Source: JBLYYQ01 sp048550035
GTDB taxonomy: Bacteria; Nitrospinota_A; UBA7883; JBLYYQ01
Direction of reading: 5' to 3'
Assembly: GCA_048550035.1 (NCBI GenBank)
Contig: JBLYYQ010000037.1
Span: 1 to 31,129, forward strand
DNA: 31,129 nucleotides
The notes under the pieces were generated by a model. The model did no database searches, was not told where the DNA came from, and saw only the letters and a program-made list of their open reading frames with translations. Below, one piece after another: positions 16,112 to 23,146 of the stretch; the first letter of the stretch is position 1; each line of letters opens with the position of its first letter. The translations under genes were made by a program, and so were the position numbers.

Positions 16112-16175
16112 TTTCTTCTCCTCTTTTTCTTTAAACTTACAAATGTATTATCGTTAAATTGTTTTGGTTACTTTT

Positions 16176-16841
16176 TTAATGTGCATCATCTAAGGCTCCT
16201 GCCAAATAAACCATAGTGAGCAATACAAAGATACCAGCTTGCAGTACCGATGTAAATAGCGCAAATGCTAACATCGGAACAGGTAATAATAACGGTATCA
16301 AAAAGCCTAGTACCAATATGACTAGATCTTCTCCTTTTATATTTCCAAATAGGCGCATTGTCAATGTGACAGGCCGTGCAAGGTGAGAAATAATTTCAAT
16401 CGGGAATAAAAGAATCGCTAACGCAGGTGATGGACCTAGAAAATGTTTGATATACCTAAAACCATGCTTGCTTAATCCTGCATACTGATAAACAAGAAAA
16501 ACTGTAATCGCCATCGCTGCATTGGTATTTACATTCGCTGTTGGTGATACAGCTCCTGGTATTAACCCGAAAATGTTGGCAATCAATATAAACAGACCCA
16601 AAGTTGCTAATAGTGGAAAATAGGGGCGACCCTCTTTCCCTATAACAGAGTCTGAAAAACTAATTAGACCTACAACTAGTGAGTCAATAAGATTATAGGC
16701 ACCAGTTGGTGATTTCGGATTTAAACTCTTTCTAACTAGTACTGCTAGCAATATAAATAGAGCCATTATCACCCATGTATAGGTCACATGTGGATAATGC
16801 TCCAACCCTGGTACTACTAGATAATTAATCGGTTCTTTCAT
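16176..16841 (-). CDS. atpB: ATP synthase F0 subunit a
   Basis: This is the stator subunit that forms the two half-channels beside the c ring. At 221 residues it is of the compact type. It has five or six membrane segments and the essential Arg163 in 'TMRLFGN', plus 'HFLGPSPALAILLFPIEI' and 'NTNAAMAITVF', characteristic of the bacterial a subunit. It lies 64 bp before atpE and 6 bp after the atpI-like gene in the same transcript. The alpha, beta, gamma, delta, epsilon and b subunit genes are not in this window, so the ATP synthase locus is split. Confidence 0.95.
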   Translation of the reverse strand: MKEPINYLVVPGLEHYPHVTYTWVIMALFILLAVLVRKSLNPKSPTGAYNLIDSLVVGLISFSDSVIGKEGRPYFPLLATLGLFILIANIFGLIPGAVSPTANVNTNAAMAITVFLVYQYAGLSKHGFRYIKHFLGPSPALAILLFPIEIISHLARPVTLTMRLFGNIKGEDLVILVLGFLIPLLLPVPMLAFALFTSVLQAGIFVLLTMVYLAGALDDAH

Positions 16842-16847
16842 CTGTTC

Positions 16848-17261
16848 TCAATTAGAGGCTATCATAATATATATTTTTATCAACCCATATGTGAAGAGTG
16901 ATAATGGTATTGTAAATAATCCTACAATTAAAGCTACAAAATTTATTAATTTGAAAATTAATAATAAGCCGATCAATATCGCTGCAATCATAAGTCTGAC
17001 TAAAAACGATACGTATAATGACAAAAATGCCTTGTTCGGGAGCTCTTTATTCTCTGCCCAACTGCTAAGTGATAGCTTTATTGCCTGAAAGTTCAAGATG
17101 GCGATAATCATTCCAACTCCAAGCGATACAATCATATCTACTCTAGGATAAAATATCAAGCAGAGTGTGATAATCACTCCGAGCAGAATGTAGTTTATCT
17201 TTAGAATTAGAGCAGAATCTTGAAGGAAGATACCTCCTTCGCTTTCTTTCCTATCGCTCAT
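16848..17261 (-). CDS. atpI: AtpI-like ATP synthase accessory membrane protein
   Basis: This 137-residue protein has four predicted membrane segments (about 22-38, 45-62, 83-103 and 108-130) and sits directly before atpB. Position and topology match the AtpI/ATP synthase I family, which helps assemble the c ring. Sequence motifs are weak, as usual for this family, so the call rests mostly on context. Its ATG start lies inside the end of the preceding AtpZ gene (11-bp overlap), indicating coupled translation. Confidence 0.75.
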   Translation of the reverse strand: MSDRKESEGGIFLQDSALILKINYILLGVIITLCLIFYPRVDMIVSLGVGMIIAILNFQAIKLSLSSWAENKELPNKAFLSLYVSFLVRLMIAAILIGLLLIFKLINFVALIVGLFTIPLSLFTYGLIKIYIMIASN

Positions 17262-17487
17262 CTTTACTCACAATCTTCTTGGTCACACGATACAGATTAA
17301 GAAACCCAGCTACAACTCCAAAAAATATAAATATTAATGTGAAAATTGGTTTTGTCTCAAGTTTGCCATCGAGCCAGACTCCGATTATCAGCCCTATAAG
17401 TATTGAGACTATAATTTGAATCCCGATTGATGAGAGGAGATAAAGCTTCCTTGCTTGAGTTACTCGGTTCTTCTTATTGTTATTCAC
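17251..17487 (-). CDS. atpZ: AtpZ-like small ATP synthase accessory protein
   Basis: This 78-residue protein has two membrane helices (about 17-40 and 49-68). The glycines in 'IGLIIGVWLDGKLETKP' and the second helix 'IFFGVVAGFLNLYRV' match the AtpZ/F0F1-ATPase subunit family that heads many atpI-atpB-atpE operons. The start is GTG at 17487, the only reasonable start, with no clear Shine-Dalgarno sequence. In some bacteria AtpZ and AtpI form a cation channel; whether that holds here is unknown. Confidence 0.8.
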   Translation of the reverse strand: MNNNKKNRVTQARKLYLLSSIGIQIIVSILIGLIIGVWLDGKLETKPIFTLIFIFFGVVAGFLNLYRVTKKIVSKDER

Positions 17488-17536
17488 GCAGCGACGCTAT
17501 TTTTTAGAGCGTGTTAAAATCTATATTAGATCTTTC

Positions 17537-17565
17537 ATGCTACCAGCTTGGCACTATCATGTCAA
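17537..17565 (-). promoter_or_regulatory. Predicted sigma-70 promoter of the atpZ-I-B-E operon
   Basis: On the minus strand a perfect -35 TTGACA (17560-17565) is followed, after 17 bp, by a -10 TAGCAT (17537-17542, 4 of 6 consensus bases). It lies in the 102-bp gap between the polyprenyl synthase stop and the atpZ start, about 40 bases ahead of the expected leader. It is one of the best promoter matches I saw in the window. Confidence 0.6.
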
Positions 17566-17589
17566 GAGAGGTTGATAACTATTTTTTAT

Positions 17590-18597
17590 CTATATCGCCC
17601 GGTGGACAAGGTAATCGCCAATCATTTTAAGGTTTTCTTTATGAATCGAATCACCAAAGAGTTCAAGAGCCATTTTCGCTTCTCGCACATAATCTTTGGC
17701 AAGCGCTATTGTGCTTTCAAAAGCTCCATATTTTTCAAGTATCTCTTTAACCTGCAAGATAGTCTCCTCATTTACCACTGTTGAATTGATTGCATCATGC
17801 AAGAACTTTTTGTCTTGAGTAGATGCTGCAACATAACCTTTTAAAATCGGGATTGTTATTTTACCTTCAATTAGGTCTGCACCGATAGGTTTGCCCCATT
17901 TTTTTGTTGTGGCGGTAAAGTCAAGAGTGTCGTCGATAAGTTGGAATGCGATCCCGATATTTTTAGCATAAGTTCTAAGATTTACGATGCCATCTGGATC
18001 AATGTTATCGCCTAATCGATAACCAACCTCAACGGCTGCTTCCATCAGAGCTCCTGTTTTCCGATATATTGTCTCAATAATTTGATCTTCGCTCGTTGCA
18101 AGATTATGAATGTTGCTCAGTTGTAATAACTCACCTTCGGTTAATACTTTTGTTGCAGTTGATAGTGCTTTTGCAATTGATAAGTCATCTAGCTTAATCA
18201 TCAATTCAAACGCTCGAGCAAATAGGTAATCGCCAACTAATACTGACGCTTCGTTCCCAAATTTTCGATTAGTCGATTCTATCTGGCGTCTCGTATCTGC
18301 ACCATCAACAACATCGTCATGTAGCAATGATGCGGCATGGATATACTCAACCACCACACCCAATGAAATATGATCATCACCCCCTTCGTAGCCAGCTAAC
18401 TTTGAAGCGACAATAAGTAATAGAGGACGCAATCGTTTTCCACCTGAGTCGATCAGGTATTCGGATATTTCAGGCACTTTGCTAACATCAGACGATATAT
18501 CCGTTTTTAATGCAGCCTCTACTTTAAGCAGATCCTTAGCGTATAAGGTATTGATCTTACTTGCTAAGTTGGAATAATCACTTTTTGTTTTGCTCAT
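17590..18597 (-). CDS. ispB: Trans-polyprenyl diphosphate synthase (octaprenyl/heptaprenyl type)
   Basis: It condenses isopentenyl diphosphate units to make the long isoprenoid side chain of respiratory quinones. The 335-residue protein has the first Asp-rich motif 'DDVVD' (94-98) followed by 'ADTRR', the second 'DDTLD' (222-226), 'GGKRLRPLL' near the N-terminus and 'KWGKPIGADLIEGKITIP'. The small residues 'AAS' just before the first Asp motif favour a long-chain product over farnesyl, but product length cannot be read reliably from sequence. It starts at ATG 18597, divergent from bioB with 152 bp between them, and is followed by the atp operon with its own promoter. Confidence 0.92.
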   Translation of the reverse strand: MSKTKSDYSNLASKINTLYAKDLLKVEAALKTDISSDVSKVPEISEYLIDSGGKRLRPLLLIVASKLAGYEGGDDHISLGVVVEYIHAASLLHDDVVDGADTRRQIESTNRKFGNEASVLVGDYLFARAFELMIKLDDLSIAKALSTATKVLTEGELLQLSNIHNLATSEDQIIETIYRKTGALMEAAVEVGYRLGDNIDPDGIVNLRTYAKNIGIAFQLIDDTLDFTATTKKWGKPIGADLIEGKITIPILKGYVAASTQDKKFLHDAINSTVVNEETILQVKEILEKYGAFESTIALAKDYVREAKMALELFGDSIHKENLKMIGDYLVHRAI

Positions 18598-18617
18598 TAT
18601 TTAAATAATTGTTTGAA

Positions 18618-18636
18618 TATTTACTAGTATTTACTA
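18618..18636. repeat. 9-bp tandem direct repeat in the ispB-bioB divergent promoter region
   Basis: TATTTACTA occurs at 18618-18626 and again at 18628-18636, one helical turn apart, 20-40 bp upstream of the ispB start. The spacing suits a dimeric DNA-binding protein, but the AT-rich composition makes chance occurrence quite possible. No BirA-type palindrome was recognised here. Confidence 0.3.
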
Positions 18637-18660
18637 TCTACTATTAGTTAATATGTCGCT

Positions 18661-18690
18661 TGTTGTCAATGGTATAAAGCGGATATAAAA
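18661..18690 (+). promoter_or_regulatory. Possible bioB promoter
   Basis: TATAAA (18685-18690) could be a -10 box, with TTGTTG (18661-18666, 18-bp spacer) or TTGTCA (18664-18669, 15-bp spacer) as -35. Neither arrangement is ideal. The transcript would start about 50 bases ahead of bioB, whose ATG is preceded by GGAG 8 nt upstream. Confidence 0.35.
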
Positions 18691-18749
18691 AGAGGATCCG
18701 ATCATGTTTATCAATAATTTTAATATCAAAAATAGTTGGAGCATCATTT

Positions 18750-19757
18750 ATGAATATCGCATCGTTAGAATTAGTCGATTTATTAGTTAATCTAGAAAAA
18801 AAAGCCTTAGCAGACATTCCACTGACATTTGATGAGGCGCTATCAGTGTTGCAATTTGACTCAACTAGACTCTTTACATTACTTGCAGTGACAGATCGTG
18901 TAAGAAGAGAACACAAGCAAGATAAAATATCGTTATGCTCAATAGTCAATGCGAAATCAGGTGGCTGTCCTGAAGATTGCGCCTTTTGCTCACAATCAGT
19001 TCATGCAAGTAGTAAAGTCGAAGAGTTTGATTTTATATCTGATAAAAAAGTGTTAGATGGTGCTACCGAAGCATTAGAAAATGGTGCGCATAAGTATGGT
19101 ATTGTGACATCTGGTTATGGACTAGCCGATGATAAGAAGAAGATTGATATTAATCCGATCATAGCTTATCTTGAAAAGTTAAAATCGAATATTGATATTC
19201 ATCGTTGTGCCTCGCTTGGGATCATAGATTATCAGAGTGCAGTAAAGCTAAAAGAGGCAGGTCTCATTGAGTATCACCATAATCTTGAGACTGCCCGCTC
19301 ATTTTTCCCTCAGATCTGCACTACACATGATTATGAAGATGATATTAATAGTGTTAAAGCTGCGAAGCAGGCTGGATTAAAGGTCTGTTCTGGAGCTATT
19401 TTTGGTATTGGTGAATCTGATGAACAGCGAGTTGAGCTTGCATTCACATTAAAAGAGCTTGATGTCGATTCTATTCCGATTAACATTCTAAATCCGATCA
19501 AAGGTACCAAATTGGAAAATAGTAAACCGCTAAGTCCGATCAAGATATTGACTATTATTGCTATGTTTAGATTAATGATGCCAACAAAAGATATCAAAGT
19601 TGCAGGCGGCAGGGAGAAGAATCTACGAGACTTACAATCTTTAATATTTGCAGCAGGTGCAAACTCTACTATGGTTGGCTCATATCTTACGACTACTGGT
19701 CGTGATGGAGCATTAGATTTACAGATGATTAATGATCTAGGATTAAGTACGATTTAA
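18750..19757 (+). CDS. bioB: Biotin synthase BioB, probable Type II (non-classical auxiliary cluster)
   Basis: BioB is a radical-SAM enzyme that inserts sulfur into dethiobiotin. The 335-residue protein has the SAM-cluster motif Cys73-x3-Cys77-x2-Cys80 and the family strings 'YHHNLETA', 'KVCSGAIFGIGE' and 'MMPTKDIKVAGGRE'. Compared with E. coli BioB, the auxiliary-cluster ligands corresponding to Cys128 and Cys188 are kept (Cys153, Cys213). The Cys97 position is Gly117 and the Arg260 position is Lys283. An extra Cys63 lies ten residues before the motif ('LCSIVNAKSGGC'). That pattern fits the Type II enzymes reported from anaerobes, which use a [4Fe-5S] auxiliary cluster. The gene starts at ATG with GGAG 8 nt upstream; bioF follows after 17 bp. 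Confidence 0.95.
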   Translation: MNIASLELVDLLVNLEKKALADIPLTFDEALSVLQFDSTRLFTLLAVTDRVRREHKQDKISLCSIVNAKSGGCPEDCAFCSQSVHASSKVEEFDFISDKKVLDGATEALENGAHKYGIVTSGYGLADDKKKIDINPIIAYLEKLKSNIDIHRCASLGIIDYQSAVKLKEAGLIEYHHNLETARSFFPQICTTHDYEDDINSVKAAKQAGLKVCSGAIFGIGESDEQRVELAFTLKELDVDSIPINILNPIKGTKLENSKPLSPIKILTIIAMFRLMMPTKDIKVAGGREKNLRDLQSLIFAAGANSTMVGSYLTTTGRDGALDLQMINDLGLSTI

Positions 19758-19774
19758 GAAAATTGTAATAGATA

Positions 19775-20905
19775 ATGGTTGCCAAACTTTTTAGCGATAA
19801 ATTAGCAGTTTTGGAAGAGCAGAATAGATTTAGAACTTTAAAATCGTTTGATAGCCAGACACTCCTCTTTTCGCTAAATGACTACCTAGGCTTAGCATTG
19901 CATCCAAAGGTTAAGGCGGCTGCAATTGATACAATTAATGATTGCGGAGTTGGTGCTAGATCAGCAAGGCTTCTGACTAGCCAGCTTAAATCGCATGATA
20001 AATTAGAGTCTGAGTTTGCTAATTTTTTAGGTAAAGAGCGTGCTCTGATTTTTTCAACCGGCTATGCAGCCAATGTTGCGATCTTTACCTCACTACTGAA
20101 TAAAAACGATATAGTTTTTGCCGATAGATTCATTCATGCCTCAATCATTGATGGAATCCGCTATTCTAAAGCGAAACTAGTAAGGTTTAGGCATAATGAT
20201 ATTGCAAGCCTTAAGAAACATCTGTTCAGGTTCAAAGATTTTTCAGGTAGAAAAGTGATAGCAACCGAAGGGCTATTCTCTATGGATGGTGATCTTGCTT
20301 TGCTATCTCAAATCCAACAGCTAGCATCTGAGTCAGAATCGATATTATTTGTCGACGAGGCTCATTCGTTTGGGATATATGGACCATCAGGGCGAGGCAT
20401 TGCAGATCAGGTAGGAGTATTAGATAAAGTTGATATTCATCTTGTAACTTTTGCCAAATCGCTCGGCACAGCCGGTGCGGTTGTGACAGGGTCTGATGAG
20501 TTAATTGATGGGTTAATCAACTTCGCTAGAGGATTTATCTACTCTAGTGCTACTCCTCCTCCTCTGATGAGTGCAACATCAGCATCCCTATCTATAATTA
20601 GATCCAAAGAGGGTGATGAACTTAGGAAAAAACTCTTTAATAATGTAAAAAAAATGAGAGATTTTTTTGCCAGTCACAAAATTAAAATCCCATCAGATCA
20701 GACACCTATTATTCCTCTCCTTGCCGATAACAGTCAGATGTTAGAAAAATTGCATCGTCGCTTACTTGAGAATAAAATCTATGTTCCAATTATTAAGTCG
20801 CCAACTGTTCCAAAAAATGAAGAGCGCTTACGAATATCTGTTCTTGCAACTCATACTGATTCAGACCTAGAGCTATTCTTTAATATATTTGAATCGATAT
20901 TGTAA
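19775..20905 (+). CDS. bioF: 8-amino-7-oxononanoate synthase BioF
   Basis: This PLP enzyme condenses pimeloyl-ACP (or -CoA) with L-alanine, the first ring-forming step of biotin synthesis. The 376-residue alpha-oxoamine synthase has 'FSLNDYLGLA' (33-41), 'STGYAANVA' (94-102), the PLP-binding 'DEAHSFGIYGPSGRG' (194-208) and the Schiff-base Lys228 in 'TFAKSLGTAGA'. Glycine C-acetyltransferase is a close relative, but placement 17 bp behind bioB decides for BioF. The other biotin genes (bioA, bioD, bioC/bioH) are not in the window. It ends 5 bp from the convergent queA stop. Confidence 0.93.
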   Translation: MVAKLFSDKLAVLEEQNRFRTLKSFDSQTLLFSLNDYLGLALHPKVKAAAIDTINDCGVGARSARLLTSQLKSHDKLESEFANFLGKERALIFSTGYAANVAIFTSLLNKNDIVFADRFIHASIIDGIRYSKAKLVRFRHNDIASLKKHLFRFKDFSGRKVIATEGLFSMDGDLALLSQIQQLASESESILFVDEAHSFGIYGPSGRGIADQVGVLDKVDIHLVTFAKSLGTAGAVVTGSDELIDGLINFARGFIYSSATPPPLMSATSASLSIIRSKEGDELRKKLFNNVKKMRDFFASHKIKIPSDQTPIIPLLADNSQMLEKLHRRLLENKIYVPIIKSPTVPKNEERLRISVLATHTDSDLELFFNIFESIL

Positions 20906-20910
20906 AATTC

Positions 20911-21945
20911 TTAAAGAATAAGCATCGCATCGCCAAAACTGTAGAATCTATACTCGTTTGCAATCGCTCTTTTATATTGAGCTAAGATATCACCTCTTGT
21001 TGCAAATGCAGCTACTAGTAGCAGTAGCGAGCTTTTCGGAAGATGAAAATTGGTTACAAGATGATCGACAATATTGAATTTGAATGGCTCTTTAATAAAG
21101 AGTGATGTTTCGCCATTGATAGCTTTGAGGCTATTGGTTTTTCTATCAAATTGAGACTCTAATGCTCTTGTTACTGTAGTGCCGATAGCAACAATTTTCT
21201 TTGATTGAGCTCTTGCTTGATTGATTTTCATTGCAGCATCTTCAGAGATCAGGATAGATTCTGAATCTAGTCTCTCTTGATCTACCGCTTTCGCCCGAAT
21301 CGGACGAAATACTGACGGGCCGACATGTAGTGTGATTGGTACGATCTCTATCTTTTTAGCAAGCAATCTATCAATCAGACCTTTGGTGAAATGAAGCGAA
21401 GCGGTTGGCGCAGCACACGATCCTCTTACTTTTGCAAACAGTGATTGATATCGAAGTCGATCCATCTTTGTTGTAGCATCTCGTTCTCGTTTGATATAGG
21501 GCGGAAGAGGTGTTTGACCTATTTCGTCTGCTAGCCTAAATGGAATCTTGGCTGATTTAAACTCAATTGTTGCAACCCCTGATTCGCTACTAGCAATTAA
21601 TCGACAACTCTCATTGGCTATATAAATATCTTCACCAACTCTCAATTTTGATAACGGTTTGATCAATGCAGAAAATCGACCGCCGCCTAGATTCTTTGTG
21701 AGGAGTAGCTCAACCTTGCCACCTGTTTTACGCTTCCCAAAAAGCCTAGCAGGATAGACTTTTGAATCGTTGACAACTACTAGGGTCTCTTGATCTAAAA
21801 ATGATGGGAGCTGGTTAAAATAACTATCTTGAGCTATCTTGCAAGTTCGATCAAAAACTAATAGTCGGCTACTATCTCGCTTGGCTGATGGTGATTGCGC
21901 TATTAGCTTAGCCGGCAGGTCGTAATCAAAGAGTGAGAGATTCAT
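20911..21945 (-). CDS. queA: S-adenosylmethionine:tRNA ribosyltransferase-isomerase QueA
   Basis: QueA transfers the ribosyl moiety of SAM to 7-aminomethyl-7-deazaguanine in tRNA, giving epoxyqueuosine at position 34 of GU(N) tRNAs. The 344-residue product has the family strings 'LFDYDLPAKLIAQ', 'VVNDSKVYPARLFG', 'TPLPPYIKR', 'RYQSLFAKVRGSCAAPTASLHFT' (in two parts), 'TLHVGPSVFRPI' and 'TNFHLPKSSLLLLVAAFA'. Length is normal. 'GPSVFRPI' deviates slightly from the common 'GLGTFRPV'. It is the last gene of the minus-strand block, 22 bp after the SpoIID-like gene. Confidence 0.96.
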   Translation of the reverse strand: MNLSLFDYDLPAKLIAQSPSAKRDSSRLLVFDRTCKIAQDSYFNQLPSFLDQETLVVVNDSKVYPARLFGKRKTGGKVELLLTKNLGGGRFSALIKPLSKLRVGEDIYIANESCRLIASSESGVATIEFKSAKIPFRLADEIGQTPLPPYIKRERDATTKMDRLRYQSLFAKVRGSCAAPTASLHFTKGLIDRLLAKKIEIVPITLHVGPSVFRPIRAKAVDQERLDSESILISEDAAMKINQARAQSKKIVAIGTTVTRALESQFDRKTNSLKAINGETSLFIKEPFKFNIVDHLVTNFHLPKSSLLLLVAAFATRGDILAQYKRAIANEYRFYSFGDAMLIL

Positions 21946-21967
21946 AAAACTTCTAACCTATATTTTA

Positions 21968-23146
21968 TTAAAAATTAAAGGCGTATTGATCCTCATCTTT
22001 TTTTAATTTTTCAATCCTAACACCCTTATAAAAATATTTTAAAATATCTTGATAAGTGTAACCACTAGCTGCCATATTCTTTGCCGCATACTGGCTCATT
22101 CCGACTCCATGTCCATAACCGCGACCAACAAACAAAAATCGACTGTTATCGTCATAGCTAACTTTAAATCTTGTTGACCGAATTTTAGTCGAACCTATCG
22201 CAGCTCTAAAGCTGTATCCATCTATCAATGTAATTTGTGTTGGCGTTGAATGGACAATCCTAAGATTATTAATCCGCCCAGAGCTTGTGAGTGATGCAGG
22301 GGTAATATGCAAGATTTCACCAACTTTGTAACCTTTCTTATTCAAGGCTTCCCTAACGATATCTTTATTGAATTCTATCTCCCAATAGTCATAAGGAGAG
22401 TTAGCATCTAGCGCCGGACGGCTAATAAGATATGAGCGTTTCTCTTTTGACCAGAGATTTGCAATATCTTCAGTTTTGCCTCCTGATGAGCTATGAAATA
22501 GTGCCTCTGCTATCTTGCCAGATGATTTTATTACTAGACCGTTAGTTGCTTGTACAGCTTTGCGGATGTTGGAGTTTGATTCATGAATACCGTTGTATAC
22601 TTGAGAGCTGACATCGGCTTTCAGATCAAACGGTTGGTTAGCCGATCTATTTATATGATAGATGGCATAAGAGCGCGATGCAATCGCTTGAGCCTTTAAA
22701 CTTTCCATTGGCCAGTTATAGGCGATTTCAGAGGCCACTACACCTTCTATATAAAGTTCAAGGGGAAGATGATTGATCAGCTGGAAGCTACCATAATCGT
22801 TTATAATTTCAAGCTTTCCTATATACTGTTTCGCTTTATAATCTAATGGTGATTTGCTACTTAAAAAGATACGGTTGCTATCTATGTTAGAGCCGTTTAG
22901 CACAACACCTACACCATTTGATGAAATGATAACTTCTCCAGAGCGGATATCCTCTCTCTCATTTTCAACTTCCACTATTATTTTAGCATCACTCCTGATT
23001 TCAATCTTGGATTCGGAACTTGCCAGAAGAACTCTTACTGTTGAATTTGCATAGGAAGATGCTACAGTCGCCAAAACCAAACTCAACATTACTACCAACA
23101 TCGGTAGGCATCGCCTACTGTACAGAGTGATCACTTTTTTCTCCAT
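21968..23146 (-). CDS. SpoIID/LytB domain protein (predicted glycan-strand lytic transglycosylase)
   Basis: This 392-residue exported protein has a basic N-terminus and a signal peptide (about 14-33). A beta-rich segment (about 36-125) is followed by the SpoIID domain. The catalytic Glu is probably Glu140 in 'VASEIAYNWPMESLKAQ', and the domain ends with 'GRGYGHGVGMSQYAAKNMA'. SpoIID cleaves peptidoglycan strands that lack stem peptides; in non-sporulating Gram-negatives a septal or envelope role is likely. The first ATG (23146) overlaps the upstream regulator by 32 bp and has no good Shine-Dalgarno sequence. A GTG at 23134 has GGAG exactly 6 nt upstream and is an equally plausible start. It sits next to queA, a linkage I recall from Geobacter-like genomes. 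Confidence 0.85.
   Translation of the reverse strand: MEKKVITLYSRRCLPMLVVMLSLVLATVASSYANSTVRVLLASSESKIEIRSDAKIIVEVENEREDIRSGEVIISSNGVGVVLNGSNIDSNRIFLSSKSPLDYKAKQYIGKLEIINDYGSFQLINHLPLELYIEGVVASEIAYNWPMESLKAQAIASRSYAIYHINRSANQPFDLKADVSSQVYNGIHESNSNIRKAVQATNGLVIKSSGKIAEALFHSSSGGKTEDIANLWSKEKRSYLISRPALDANSPYDYWEIEFNKDIVREALNKKGYKVGEILHITPASLTSSGRINNLRIVHSTPTQITLIDGYSFRAAIGSTKIRSTRFKVSYDDNSRFLFVGRGYGHGVGMSQYAAKNMAASGYTYQDILKYFYKGVRIEKLKKDEDQYAFNF

Noticed and set aside
17543..17563. A TTGGCAC string on the plus strand resembling a sigma-54 -24 element.
   Set aside because: The GC of the -12 element is missing at the required distance, and the site would point into the 3' end of the polyprenyl synthase gene. 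The same bases fit a sigma-70 promoter on the other strand.
18644..18949. A 101-codon minus-strand frame overlapping the start of bioB.
   Set aside because: It lies antisense to the conserved radical-SAM region of bioB and its own translation resembles no known protein.
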